From the NCBI GenBank assembly GCA_039028635.1, contig JBCCHV010000014.1, forward strand, positions 42,374 to 106,373: a stretch of 64,000 nucleotides of DNA, read 5' to 3'. The first letter of the stretch is position 1. Every line of letters begins with the position of its first letter. Source of the DNA: Acidobacteriota bacterium (GTDB lineage: Bacteria; Acidobacteriota; Thermoanaerobaculia; Multivoradales; JBCCEF01). Shown here piece after piece: positions 1 to 7,851 of this stretch. The position numbers and the translations under genes are program-made. Under the pieces are notes generated by a model. It did not search any database. It saw nothing but the letters and a program-made list of their open reading frames with translations, and was not told the DNA's origin.

Positions 1-882
1 CTCGGAACGCTCGCCGATCCAGTCTTCGAGAAGGGCGAGGTTGGAGCGCAGCAGACGGCGATTGCGCTCCAGGATTTGCTGCCGGCGCGGCGGCTGCAGG
101 ATCGACAACGCCACCTGCTCGTTGAGCAAGCCGGTGGTGATGGTGGTGTAGTCGTGGCGCTTCCAGGCGCGGGCGATGAACTCCTCCGGCCCCACCAGCC
201 AGCCGATCCTCAGACCGGGATGGGCCAGGGCCTTCGACAACCCCGAGGCGACCAGCGCACGCCCATCGAGGTCGCGAAAGCTCGGCCCTTCCGGTCCCTC
301 GAGCTCGACACCCTTGTAGACCTCATCGGCATAGATCTGGGCGTCGACCCCTGCGGCGAGGTCGACGATCGCCTCCATCACGGCGGGCTCGAGCACGGCT
401 CCGGTGGGATTGTTGGGATTGCACAGCACGATCGCCCGCGTCGCCGGGGTCACGATCGCCGCCAGCTCGTCGAGATCGGGAGCCCAATTCTGCTCTTCGC
501 GCAGCCGGAAGGGCCGCACGGTCACCCCGAGGGAGCGCGCCAGGCCCCAGATCTGGAGGTAGTTGGGAACCATCACCGCAATCTCGTCGCCGGGCTCGAG
601 GAGCGTCCACATGGCCAGGAAGTTGGCCTCGGCGGAGCCACTGGTGATCAGCACATTGTCGGCTCCGGCGCCGGGGTAGTAGGAGGCCACCTGCTCGCGT
701 AGGGCGGGAGCGCCGTTGGTCCAGCCGTAGCCTAGCCGGACGTCGAGCAGCGACTCGATCTCCTCCGGCGTCAAGAGCTCGCGCAGGGTGTAGGGATGGA
801 CTCCGCTTTCGGTGAGGTTGTAGTCGACCCGGTTCTCCCACAGGGACTGCAGGCGTTCGAGCTCGAAGGTTTCGATTTTCAT
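1..882 (-). CDS. PLP-dependent aminotransferase, class I/II (C-terminus cut by window edge)
   Basis: The reading frame runs from an ATG at 882 to the window edge, so about 294 N-terminal residues are visible and the C-terminal part is missing. It shows the class I/II fold landmarks: NPNNPTG, then YADEVYKG, then SGLSKALAHPGLRIGW, whose lysine is the expected Schiff-base residue for pyridoxal phosphate. A purine-rich GGGGGAGGA precedes the start. The family transfers amino groups between amino and 2-oxo acids in the cytoplasm; the substrate cannot be read from sequence. It is divergent from the cyclodeaminase-family gene and shares its control region with the palindrome at 968-979. The neighbours suggest catabolism of a hydroxylated or other non-standard amino acid. 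Family assignment is secure; substrate is unknown. Confidence 0.9.
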   Translation of the reverse strand, partial: MKIETFELERLQSLWENRVDYNLTESGVHPYTLRELLTPEEIESLLDVRLGYGWTNGAPALREQVASYYPGAGADNVLITSGSAEANFLAMWTLLEPGDEIAVMVPNYLQIWGLARSLGVTVRPFRLREEQNWAPDLDELAAIVTPATRAIVLCNPNNPTGAVLEPAVMEAIVDLAAGVDAQIYADEVYKGVELEGPEGPSFRDLDGRALVASGLSKALAHPGLRIGWLVGPEEFIARAWKRHDYTTITTGLLNEQVALSILQPPRRQQILERNRRLLRSNLALLEDWIGERSE

Positions 883-946
883 CGCGGTGGGTCCTCCCCC
901 GGTGATCGGGCGGGCGTCTGGCACGGTGAGACGGCCGGGCCAGGTG

Positions 947-979
947 TTGACTCTCACTTCGAGAGTGGACAATATTGTC
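947..979 (+). promoter_or_regulatory. Putative promoter with perfect 12-bp palindromic operator
   Basis: TTGACT at 947-952 and CAATAT at 970-975 are 17 bp apart, a sigma70-like arrangement reading toward the cyclodeaminase-family gene at 1033. The perfect palindrome GACAATATTGTC at 968-979 covers the -10 element, which would suit repression. A near copy, GACAATTTCGTC (10 of 12 identical, then TA in both), lies at 2644-2655 in front of the dehydratase gene. The regulator at 1994-2620 is the obvious candidate ligand. Promoter and operator are inferred from sequence alone. Confidence 0.55.
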
Positions 980-1032
980 TAAATGAGATCGGGTCAAGAA
1001 CGACGATCGGCCGCAATTCCGGAGACCGCCCC

Positions 1033-2019
1033 ATGACCTCGCGCCCTTCTGTCGTCGTCTATTCGGAAGCGGACCTGCGCCAGCGGGTCGGCTGCGACCA
1101 AGCCGCCCTCGCGGCGGTCTCCGAAGCCTTCACCTGGTGGAGCAAGGGGCGGGCCGAGATGCCTCCGGTGATGCACTTCGACGTCGCAGGCCATGGCGAT
1201 GTCGACATCAAGGGCGCCTACGTCGCCGGCCAGGACCGTTTCGCCGTCAAGATCGCGTCCGGGTTTTTCGGCAACGTCGATCTCGGCCTGCCGACGGGCA
1301 GCGGTCTGATGTTGGTGCTGAGCGCCCGGACGGGCTTCTGCGAGGCCGTCCTGCTCGACAACGGCTACCTGACGGATCTGCGCACCGGCCTGGCCGGAGC
1401 CGTCGCCGCCCAACACCTGGCGCCGGCTCAGATCGACACCGTCGGCGTGGTCGGCAGCGGCACCCAGGCGCGCTTCCAGGTGGAAGCCCTGCGGCTGGTG
1501 CGCTCCTTCCGCCGCCTGCTGGTGTGGTCGCGCCAGCCGTCTCATGCCGAGGCCTATCGCCGGGAGATGGCGTCGCGCCTCGGCAACGAGGTCGAGATTT
1601 CCTGCCTCACCGACCTGCGCCGGCTGGCCGCCGAGAGCCAGTGCCTGATCACCACCACGCCGGCGCGCGCGCCCCTGCTGACGGCGCGCGACCTTCGGCC
1701 CGGCATGCACATCACCGCCGTCGGCGCGGATCTGCCGGGCAAGGGCGAGCTGTCACCGGATCTGCTCGGCGCCGCCGATCTCTTGGTGTGCGACGCCAGG
1801 TCACAAGCCGAGCGCCTGGGCGAGCTGCAGCAGCTGGCCCAGGCCGATGGCGACCGCCCTTCGGTCGCCGAGACCGTCGAGCTGGGAGAGATCCTCCTCG
1901 GTCGGCATCCCGGCCGCCGGCACGCCGACGAGATCAGCGTTTGCGATCTCACCGGCCTGGGAACCCAGGACACCGCCATCGCCCGCTTCGCCCTCAGCCG
2001 CCTCGGTCCTTCTCCTTGA
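1033..2019 (+). CDS. Ornithine cyclodeaminase / mu-crystallin family protein
   Basis: A 328-residue protein of the ornithine cyclodeaminase/mu-crystallin family. The ATG at 1033 is used because the recognisable domain begins there; upstream in-frame codons look non-coding. The NAD(P)-binding segment is visible as GVVGSGTQARFQVEAL around residue 140, and the N-terminal part has the family KIASGFFGN region. Members include true cyclodeaminases, the ectoine-utilisation protein EutC, and imine reductases such as iminosuccinate reductase BhcD. Beside a dehydratase that would release an imine, and an aminotransferase, an imine-reductase or amino-acid dehydrogenase role is plausible. Its 3' end overlaps the convergent regulator gene by 26 bp. 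Family is confident, reaction is inference. Confidence 0.88.
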   Translation: MTSRPSVVVYSEADLRQRVGCDQAALAAVSEAFTWWSKGRAEMPPVMHFDVAGHGDVDIKGAYVAGQDRFAVKIASGFFGNVDLGLPTGSGLMLVLSARTGFCEAVLLDNGYLTDLRTGLAGAVAAQHLAPAQIDTVGVVGSGTQARFQVEALRLVRSFRRLLVWSRQPSHAEAYRREMASRLGNEVEISCLTDLRRLAAESQCLITTTPARAPLLTARDLRPGMHITAVGADLPGKGELSPDLLGAADLLVCDARSQAERLGELQQLAQADGDRPSVAETVELGEILLGRHPGRRHADEISVCDLTGLGTQDTAIARFALSRLGPSP

Positions 2020-2620
2020 GCGCCGCCAGGTCGTTGTAGACCGTCGCCCGCGACACGCCGAGGACGTTGGCGACGAAGGCGGCGGCGTTCTTGGCGCGCA
2101 ATCCGCCGGCCTCCTGCAGGGCGGCCACCAGATCGCGGCGCCGCTCCCGCGCCAGCCCCGTCGTCGGCAGGCCGTGGCGCCGGCAGTAGTCGCCGACGAA
2201 GGACCGCACCCGATCCTGCCAATCGTCCCGGAAGTGGGCGTCGAGGGCGGCCGAGTCGCCAGCCGGCTGGAGGAAGGCACCGAGCACCTCCTGCACCCGG
2301 TCGAGAACGCCGAGATCCATGTTGATGCACAGCAGGCCAACGGCCTCGCCCATCTCGTCGCGCCACACCACGCTGACGTACTTCTGTCGCCGACCGTCGA
2401 GACCGCGCTGCTCGAAGGGACCATGAACATCCGGCCCGGCGGCCAGGCCGGCGCGATCCCGCACCCTCGAGTCGTCGCCCACGGAGCGCCGCGAGAGGGG
2501 GTTGAAGATGGCCGAGATGCGGCCACTGGCGAGATCGTGCACCACCACCTCGACGAACGGGTGGAAGAGGCGGGCGAGGGCCTCCCCGACGGTCGCCGCC
2601 TGTTCGAGGGCCGCGGTCAC
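1994..2620 (-). CDS. YheO/DauR-like transcriptional regulator (PAS-like sensor plus C-terminal HTH)
   Basis: About 208 residues from a GTG at 2620; the frame stays open further upstream but crosses the dehydratase promoter, so the GTG is preferred. The N-terminal half resembles the YheO-type PAS sensor (VEVVVHDLASGRISAIFNPL, then VGLLCINMD). The C-terminus carries a helix-turn-helix resembling HTH_22 (FVANVLGVSRATVYNDLAAL). DauR, the D-arginine utilisation regulator, is a characterised relative, and its operon also contains a cyclodeaminase-family enzyme. It is divergent from the dehydratase and convergent with the cyclodeaminase-family gene, and probably controls both through the GACAATnTnGTC sites. 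The effector is unknown. Confidence 0.82.
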   Translation of the reverse strand: MTAALEQAATVGEALARLFHPFVEVVVHDLASGRISAIFNPLSRRSVGDDSRVRDRAGLAAGPDVHGPFEQRGLDGRRQKYVSVVWRDEMGEAVGLLCINMDLGVLDRVQEVLGAFLQPAGDSAALDAHFRDDWQDRVRSFVGDYCRRHGLPTTGLARERRRDLVAALQEAGGLRAKNAAAFVANVLGVSRATVYNDLAALKEKDRGG

Positions 2621-2641
2621 GGCGGCCCGCCGGAGAGAGGT

Positions 2642-2670
2642 TTGACAATTTCGTCTAGGCTGCTCAAGAT
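2642..2670 (+). promoter_or_regulatory. Putative promoter with second operator half-palindrome
   Basis: TTGACA at 2642-2647 and CAAGAT at 2665-2670 are 17 bp apart and read toward the dehydratase at 2729. GACAATTTCGTC at 2644-2655 matches the palindrome at 968-979 in 10 of 12 positions, both followed by TA. Here the site covers the -35 rather than the -10 element. It also lies 24 bp upstream of the divergent regulator's GTG, so one site could control both directions. Confidence 0.5.
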
Positions 2671-2728
2671 CGTCGACCGAGAAGTTGATGGCGCCGATTG
2701 TACGCAACCGCCCCGGGCGCAGCCCACG

Positions 2729-3706
2729 ATGACCGACTCCCCCACCCTCGCCTCGGTTCGAGAAGCCCGCCAGAGAATTCGCGGTCTCGCCGTCGAGACA
2801 CCGCTCAAACCCTCCTACCGCCTCGGCGAGCAGGTCGGGCGCCCGGTCTCCCTGAAGCTCGAGACTTGCCAGCCGACCGGCGCCTTCAAGATCCGGGGCG
2901 CCGCCAACGCGGTGCTCGAGCTGCCGCCGGAGGCTCGTCGCCGTGGCGTGGTGACGATGTCGAGCGGCAATCACGGCCAGGCGCTGGCCCAGGTCGCCCG
3001 GCACCTGGGAATTCCGGCGACCATCTGCGTCAGCCAGCAGGTGCCGGAGAACAAGGTCGAGGGGATTCGCCGCCGCGGCGCCGAGGTGCGCGTCGTCGGC
3101 AAAGATCAAGACGAAGCCACCGCCTTCGCCCTCGACCTGGCCGCCACCCAGGGCTCGACCTACATCTCCCCTTTCGACGAACCGGCGGTGATCGCGGGTC
3201 AGGGCACCATCGCTCTCGAAATCCTCGAGCAAGACCCGAAGATCGACACCATCGTCGTGCCGGTGAGCGGCGGCGGCCTGATGGGCGGCATCGCCCTGGC
3301 GGCCCGCGCCCTGCGCCCCGAGATCCGATTGTTCGGCGTGTCTCAGGATCTGGGACCGGCGATGTACGACAGCATCGCAGCGGGAGAGATCGTCGACGTC
3401 GTCGAGGAACCCAGCCTCGCCGACGCCCTGCAAGGCGGCCTGCCGCGACCCAATCGCCACACCTTCGCCCTCTGTCGCGACCTGGTGGACGACATCGTCC
3501 TGCTCTCCGAAGAGGAGATCGCCCGCGCCATGGTCTACGCCTTCGTCGAAGAGCGGCTGGTGCTCGAAGGCGGCGGGGCAATCTGCCTCGGTGCCCTCCT
3601 CGAAGGCAAGCTCGAGGGCCGCCTGGGCCAGCACATCGCGGTCATCGTCAGCGGCGACAACGTCGACCCGAGAAAGCTCGCACGCCTCCTCGGCGCCGAT
3701 TCCTGA
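2729..3706 (+). CDS. PLP-dependent serine/threonine-type dehydratase (EutB/BhcB-like)
   Basis: A 325-residue fold-type II PLP enzyme starting at ATG 2729. The PLP lysine lies in PTGAFKIRGAANA, the substrate loop in SSGNHGQALA, and the phosphate-binding glycine loop in SGGGLMGG. These enzymes eliminate water from beta-hydroxy amino acids, giving an imine and then an oxo acid plus ammonia. The body (VPENKVEGIRRRGAEVRVVG, FDEPAVIAGQGT) resembles EutB of hydroxyectoine use and 3-hydroxyaspartate dehydratases more than biosynthetic IlvA, and there is no C-terminal ACT domain. With the adjacent cyclodeaminase-family enzyme it forms the pair seen in EutB/EutC and BhcB/BhcD systems. Exact substrate undetermined. 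Confidence 0.88.
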   Translation: MTDSPTLASVREARQRIRGLAVETPLKPSYRLGEQVGRPVSLKLETCQPTGAFKIRGAANAVLELPPEARRRGVVTMSSGNHGQALAQVARHLGIPATICVSQQVPENKVEGIRRRGAEVRVVGKDQDEATAFALDLAATQGSTYISPFDEPAVIAGQGTIALEILEQDPKIDTIVVPVSGGGLMGGIALAARALRPEIRLFGVSQDLGPAMYDSIAAGEIVDVVEEPSLADALQGGLPRPNRHTFALCRDLVDDIVLLSEEEIARAMVYAFVEERLVLEGGGAICLGALLEGKLEGRLGQHIAVIVSGDNVDPRKLARLLGADS

Positions 3707-3759
3707 CACTCCTTCCTGCCGCAGTTCCTTCTCGTGGGCGCCCGCGCGCCGCGAGGCCC

Positions 3760-3972
3760 GCTGGCAGGCTGCTGAAAAAGTCGCATGGCGACTTATTCAG
3801 CGCCTGCTGTTTGTTTCAGGGGGGCTAAAGGCGCCCCCCTCAGGCGCACGCACATGTCGTGCGCCTTCACCCCCGACCTCGGCGGCTTTAGCCGCCGCCT
3901 CGCCCCTCGGGCTCGGGAACTCTTGAGGACCAAAGATGCGCCGAGTCAAGACTTGTTCAGCAACCTGCTAGC
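3760..3972 (+). repeat. Multi-hairpin dispersed element, copy R1, with terminal inverted repeats
   Basis: Copy R1 starts 53 bp after the dehydratase stop, same orientation. Ends are inverted repeats: 3764-3782 (GCAGGCTGCTGAAAAAGTC) matches the reverse complement of 3950-3968 at 17 of 19 positions, and the match continues about 4 bp outward with one mismatch. Inside, in order: a hairpin GCTGAA..AGTCGC/GCGACT..TTCAGC (3771-3801); stem A GGGGGGC/GCCCCCC (3819-3839); stem B AGGCGCAC/GTGCGCCT with loop GCACATGTC (about 3842-3866); a CACCCCCGACCT linker; stem C GGCGGC/GCCGCC. Inverted ends suggest a non-autonomous mobile element or a relic of one. The remaining stretch to 4100 holds no gene that I can support. 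Confidence 0.75.
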
Positions 3973-4108
3973 TGACGGTCGGACCTTCGCGTCACCGGTC
4001 GACCAGGTCGACGGCCTGGCGTCGCCAACTCATGTCAATTTTTCATCGAAAACGCAAAGAAACTTCTCGCCCCCTCGTTCCACATTTCTAAAGAAGCTTC
4101 GCTTAAGA

Positions 4109-4137
4109 AAATTCACAAGCTGCGCGATGAAGACGTC
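4109..4137 (+). promoter_or_regulatory. Putative ECF-type promoter of the sigma factor gene (autoregulation)
   Basis: AAATTCACA (TTCACA at 4112-4117), a 16-nt spacer and CGTC at 4134-4137 form a typical ECF-style -35/-10 pair, 68 bp before the proposed GTG of the sigma gene. Four more plus-strand and one minus-strand versions lie in front of genes of the same locus (6417, 6921, 10028, 10324; minus at 9938-9914). Recurrence with near-constant spacing is the evidence; transcription is not demonstrated. Confidence 0.6.
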
Positions 4138-4205
4138 ACCCGGCCAGAACTTGCGATACCGCGCCCTACCGGCGCGATTCGATGGCTGCTGGGAGGACTG
4201 TCGCC

Positions 4206-6386
4206 GTGGACTCCGATCGCTCGACCCCTGCGCGTGGGGGGAACCACTGCCGCGGCGACCGAACGCGGCACCGATTCTCGCAGCTCTGGGAGGAGCACGG
4301 CAGCGAGATCTTCAAGCGTTGCCTGGGCTGGACCGGGGGCCGCCGGGACGACGCCGAGGAGGCCTTCAGCCGCGCGGCGATGACCGCTTTCCAGAACTTC
4401 CCGCGCCAACCCGAAGCCCTGACCAGCGCTCGCGGCTGGCTGCTCCGCATCGCCTACAACACCTGCATGGACCTGCACCGCGAGCGGCGGCGCAGCCGAG
4501 TCAGCTTTCAGGAAGATCTCGACGCGCTCCCCAGCCGCACCCTCGGCGCGCCCCGGCGCAACCCCGAGCGCCTGGCCCTCGATGCCGAGATGCAGCGCGT
4601 TCTCCTCGAGCACCTCGCTGCGCTGCCCGCCCGGCTGCGCGAGCCCATGGAGCTGCACTTCCTCCATGGGGTGCGCTACCGACAGATCGCCGAGCGCCTG
4701 GCGATCACCGAGGTCAACGTGCGCAAGCGGATTCAGCATGGACGCCAGATCCTGCGTCGCGGAATCGAGCGTTACCGCGATGGAGACAGCGCACCGCCAC
4801 CCGCGGCCAGCGCCCGAAAGTCTCCCCCGGCGCTCCGGCTGGAGACCCGAACGCCGGCCCAGGTCCGCCTGCCGACGGGAGTCGAACGGGACGTCGAGCT
4901 GCCCTGTTTCGCGGTTCCGGCGTCGAGCACCGAGGCCCGCGTGCGCAATCTCGAACGCTACATCGCACGCCACCCCCGGGGCTGGAAACGGCGCCTCGAA
5001 CTCGCCCGCACCCTGCGTTCCCGGGGCGACCTCGAGGCCGCCCTCGGCCACTACCGGGCGGTGGTGGAACGCGATGCCGTGCCGGCCGCGGTCTGGATCG
5101 AGCTCGGTTCGACCTTGAGCTCGCTGGGGGAGCATGACGCCTGTCGAGCAACCTACCGCCGCGCTCTCCAGCGCCAGCATAGGCAAGACCTGGCCAGTCA
5201 CCTGCGTGCCCTATTGGCGGGAGCCGAGGGGCAGTGGGAGGAGGCTCTCGGCTCCTTCCGCCAGGCCCAGTCGCAGAACGGCCGCAACCCCACTCACGGT
5301 CTGACCCTGGCGGCGACGGCCCTCGAGCTCGGTCGCCTGTCGGACGCCGCCGAAGCCCTCGCCGGCGTCCTTCCGCTGGCCGCTGACCAGCCGACGGCGC
5401 TGATCACCGCTCACGATCTCGCCATCGCCCTGGGCCGCGAGCGCGCCGCCCGTCGCCACCTCGCGGCGGCCTATGAGCAGGCCCCTGCCGACCACGCCGT
5501 CCTCGAGCGCCTCCTGCGCCACCGCGCCGCCGGCCGCCAGGCCGCCGAGGGCGAGACCTTCCGACTGCTCGAAGCGCTCCGCGCCGCCGCGCCAGACCGC
5601 GCCGAAACGGTCGGCATCGAGGCCCGCCTGCTGGTCGCCCGCGGCTACTGGCACGATGGCCTGCGCTCGATGGCCGAGTTCGTCGATCGCCGACCGCACC
5701 ACGCCCGCGGCTGGAGTCTGCTGGCGCAGCTCCTGGCCAATACCGGCAACCATCGCGTCGCGGCCCAGGCCGCCGCCACCGCCTGTCAGCTCGATCCAGA
5801 GGATCGGCGCGCCGCCCGCAAAGGCTGGAAGATCCTCGATCGAGCCGGCCAGGATGAGCTCGCCGATCACCTGCTAGCGAAACTGCTGCGCGACAACGTC
5901 CAGGATGCCTTTCTCCTGCGCGACCTCCTCGAGCACCGCGCCGCCGATCCTCCGGAGGCTGGCGATCTACCGAAGCTGTGGGAACTGCTGCCGACGGAGC
6001 CGGGGGCCTGGTTCGCGTGCGCTCGCCGACAGCTCCTTCGGCGCCGCTGGACGCTGGCCCTCGACGCCTTCCATCAAGGCTGGCAACGGCTGCCATCGAA
6101 TGACGCCTTCGGGTTGTCGGCGGCGGCCGCCCTCGACGCCGCCTTCGCGGCTCGCAAGCTGGATGACCGCTGCGCCGCCCAGGGTTGGTTCCAGCGGGCG
6201 GTCGATCACAGCACCCACCTGGGAGAAACCCAACCCGCTCACGGTCTCGCCCTCCAGGGCCTCGCCCTGCAGCAACTCGACTTCGCCGGCGCCGCCCGCC
6301 GAGCCCTGCAGGCGGCGCTGCGCTGCGGCCTGCTCTTCCCGCTGCGTGAGACGGCTCGCTGGGCGCTCCGCCAGACCGGATCCTGA
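4206..6386 (+). CDS. ECF RNA polymerase sigma factor fused to a long TPR-like C-terminal region
   Basis: About 726 residues. The GTG at 4206 is chosen because GGGAGGAC lies 7 nt upstream; an in-frame ATG at 4182 lacks such a site. Residues about 20-190 are an ECF sigma factor: region 2 (DDAEEAFSRAAMTAFQNFP, then ARGWLLRIAYNTCMDLHRER) and region 4 (LPARLREPMELHF, RYRQIAERLAITEVNVRKRI). From about residue 240 to the end are helical repeats of TPR type (for example AALGHYRAVVERDAVPAAVWIELG). Such extensions may act as the sensor or anti-sigma-like part in some ECF groups. It heads the R-body locus and its own promoter-like motif recurs before the reb genes, so it is probably their dedicated activator. 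The trigger is unknown. Confidence 0.88.
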   Translation: MDSDRSTPARGGNHCRGDRTRHRFSQLWEEHGSEIFKRCLGWTGGRRDDAEEAFSRAAMTAFQNFPRQPEALTSARGWLLRIAYNTCMDLHRERRRSRVSFQEDLDALPSRTLGAPRRNPERLALDAEMQRVLLEHLAALPARLREPMELHFLHGVRYRQIAERLAITEVNVRKRIQHGRQILRRGIERYRDGDSAPPPAASARKSPPALRLETRTPAQVRLPTGVERDVELPCFAVPASSTEARVRNLERYIARHPRGWKRRLELARTLRSRGDLEAALGHYRAVVERDAVPAAVWIELGSTLSSLGEHDACRATYRRALQRQHRQDLASHLRALLAGAEGQWEEALGSFRQAQSQNGRNPTHGLTLAATALELGRLSDAAEALAGVLPLAADQPTALITAHDLAIALGRERAARRHLAAAYEQAPADHAVLERLLRHRAAGRQAAEGETFRLLEALRAAAPDRAETVGIEARLLVARGYWHDGLRSMAEFVDRRPHHARGWSLLAQLLANTGNHRVAAQAAATACQLDPEDRRAARKGWKILDRAGQDELADHLLAKLLRDNVQDAFLLRDLLEHRAADPPEAGDLPKLWELLPTEPGAWFACARRQLLRRRWTLALDAFHQGWQRLPSNDAFGLSAAAALDAAFAARKLDDRCAAQGWFQRAVDHSTHLGETQPAHGLALQGLALQQLDFAGAARRALQAALRCGLLFPLRETARWALRQTGS

Positions 6387-6413
6387 GGGCCTCCGCAGGA
6401 GCGACCGAGAAGC

Positions 6414-6442
6414 AAATTCACAGCCCCCGGAGAGCGGTCGTC
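6414..6442 (+). promoter_or_regulatory. Putative ECF-type promoter upstream of the first RebB-family gene
   Basis: AAATTCACA (TTCACA 6417-6422), 16-nt spacer, CGTC 6439-6442, located 62 bp before the ATG at 6505. The nine -35 bases AAATTCACA, the spacer length and CGTC are identical to the candidate in front of the sigma gene at 4109-4137. Confidence 0.6.
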
Positions 6443-6504
6443 TTCCGATGCGAAAACCGGTGCCGGTGACAGCCGGACCACGACCCTGAGAAGGAGAACG
6501 AACT

Positions 6505-6873
6505 ATGGCGGACCCCACTCTCGTCAACGGCCAGATCACCGACGCCGTCACCCAGAGCAACGTCAAGATCCTCGGCGAGGCTCCCGGCGAAGCGCTGGCG
6601 ATGGTCTACCAGGTGATGGGCCACTCGGTCGGCATCGGCATGCAAAATGCCGTCACTGCCCAGCAGCAGATGACCACCCTCAGCCAGGCGGCCACCACCC
6701 AAGGCATCAACCTGCTGTTCAGCATGGATCCGGCCGCCGCCTCGGTCAGCACTCAGGAGCTGCTGAGCAGCAACTCCCTCGCCACCCTGTTGGCCGAGCT
6801 GCAATCGGCCCTGTCCTTCAATCAACAGGCGGCGAAGACCGCCCAGTCCACACCAATCGCTCCGGTTCGCTGA
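6505..6873 (+). CDS. rebB: RebB-family R-body protein (paralogue 1)
   Basis: 122 residues with GAGAAGGAGAAC just before the ATG. The N-terminal signature QITDAVTQSNVKILGEAP, followed by a GIGMQNAVTAQQQ segment and a SMDPAAASVSTQEL tail, is characteristic of the RebB family. RebB-type proteins are the structural subunits of R-bodies (refractile bodies), coiled protein ribbons that extend on a pH change. The protein is small, Ala/Gln/Thr-rich, cysteine-free and without a signal peptide, as expected for a self-assembling cytoplasmic subunit. It is the first of five homologous genes in tandem. Family assignment is by motif recognition; assembly in this organism is not shown. Confidence 0.85.
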   Translation: MADPTLVNGQITDAVTQSNVKILGEAPGEALAMVYQVMGHSVGIGMQNAVTAQQQMTTLSQAATTQGINLLFSMDPAAASVSTQELLSSNSLATLLAELQSALSFNQQAAKTAQSTPIAPVR

Positions 6874-6907
6874 GCGACTTTCGAACGGCTCGAGAACTGA
6901 TTCCATG

Positions 6908-6946
6908 TTTCACAACCGATTTCACAACCGCGGGCCCGGAGGCGTG
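6908..6946 (+). promoter_or_regulatory. Putative ECF-type promoter and direct repeat before RebB paralogue 2
   Basis: TTTCACAACCG occurs twice in tandem at 6908-6918 and 6920-6930 (12-bp period). The second copy forms TTCACA (6921-6926), 16-nt spacer, CGTG (6943-6946), matching the motif at 4109 and 6414. It lies 40 bp before the ATG at 6987, suggesting independent transcription of the second subunit gene. Confidence 0.5.
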
Positions 6947-6986
6947 ACTCCGGCTCCCTCAACCTCCATCGACAAGGAGAAAAACC

Positions 6987-7346
6987 ATGGCTGATCCCAC
7001 CCTCGTCAACGGCCAGATCACCGATGCCGTCACCCAGACCAACGTCAAGATCCTCGGCGAGGCTCCCGGCGAAGCGCTGGCGATGGTCTACCAGGTGATG
7101 GCTCACACCGTCGGCATCGGCATGCAGAACGCCGCCTCGGCGCAGCAGCAGATGACCACTCTGAGCTCCGCCGCTACCACCCAGGGCGTCAACCTGCTGT
7201 TCACGATGGATCCGGCCTCGGCCTCGGTGAGCACCCAGGAGCTGTTGACCGGTAACTCCCTCGCCCAGGAGCTGGCATCCCTCAACGCCACCCTGAGCAG
7301 CAACCAGCAGGCGGCGAAGACCGCCCAGAGCACCCCCACCGGCTAG
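6987..7346 (+). CDS. rebB: RebB-family R-body protein (paralogue 2)
   Basis: 119 residues, very close to paralogue 1: the first 37 residues differ at one position (QTN for QSN). The variable part is the C-terminal tail after STQELL. AAGGAGAAA precedes the ATG. It keeps the family landmarks QITDAVTQTNVKILGEAP, GIGMQNA and FTMDPASASVSTQEL. Such close tandem copies suggest recent duplication and co-assembly or alternative subunits in one ribbon. Own candidate ECF promoter at 6918-6946. Confidence 0.85.
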   Translation: MADPTLVNGQITDAVTQTNVKILGEAPGEALAMVYQVMAHTVGIGMQNAASAQQQMTTLSSAATTQGVNLLFTMDPASASVSTQELLTGNSLAQELASLNATLSSNQQAAKTAQSTPTG

Positions 7347-7379
7347 TCCCTACCGCTTTCAACCACGGAGATCTGATTC

Positions 7380-7799
7380 ATGGCTGATCCCACCCTCGTC
7401 AATGGCCAAATCACCGATGCGGCCACCCAAACCAACGTCAAGATTCTGGGAGAGTCGCCGGGGCAAGCCCTCGGTACCGTCTACCAGGTGATGGCTCACA
7501 CCGTCGGCATCGGCATGCAGAACGCCGTCGCCGCCCAGCAGCAGCAGACCACCCTCAGCGGAGCCACCGCCACCCAGGGAATCAACCTGTTGTTCACGAT
7601 GGATCCGGCTTCGGCGGCGGTCAGCACTCAAAATCTGCTGACCGGCAATGCCCTCGCCTCGTCCCTCTCCGAGCTCAGTGCGTCGCTGGCAAGCAACCAG
7701 CAGATCGTCAAGACGGCGCAGAGCACTCCGAGCGCGTCCTCGAACACGATTCCGGGAGCCGGCCAGCCGCCGCAGCAGCCGCTGCAGCCGGCGGGCTAG
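7380..7799 (+). CDS. rebB: RebB-family R-body protein (paralogue 3, extended C-terminus)
   Basis: 139 residues, 33 bp after paralogue 2 and probably cotranscribed with it. The N-terminal core (QITDAATQTNVKILGESPGQ, GIGMQNAVAAQQQ, FTMDPASAAVSTQ) matches the first two copies. It differs by a 20-residue Ser/Pro/Gln-rich C-terminal extension ending PQQPLQPAG, which could be flexible or mediate contacts between ribbon layers. A 14-bp hairpin follows at 7852-7891. Subunit role inferred from family. Confidence 0.83.
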   Translation: MADPTLVNGQITDAATQTNVKILGESPGQALGTVYQVMAHTVGIGMQNAVAAQQQQTTLSGATATQGINLLFTMDPASAAVSTQNLLTGNALASSLSELSASLASNQQIVKTAQSTPSASSNTIPGAGQPPQQPLQPAG

Positions 7800-7851
7800 G
7801 GCGATGAGGGTCTGACCCCGCCGCGCTCTCGAACCGCGGTCCTGACGCCGC

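Noticed and set aside
1033..3706. Naming the first cluster eutB/eutC (ectoine use) or bhcB/bhcD
   Set aside because: Neither the ectoine hydrolase/deacetylase genes nor the hydroxyaspartate aldolase are visible, so family names are kept without symbols.
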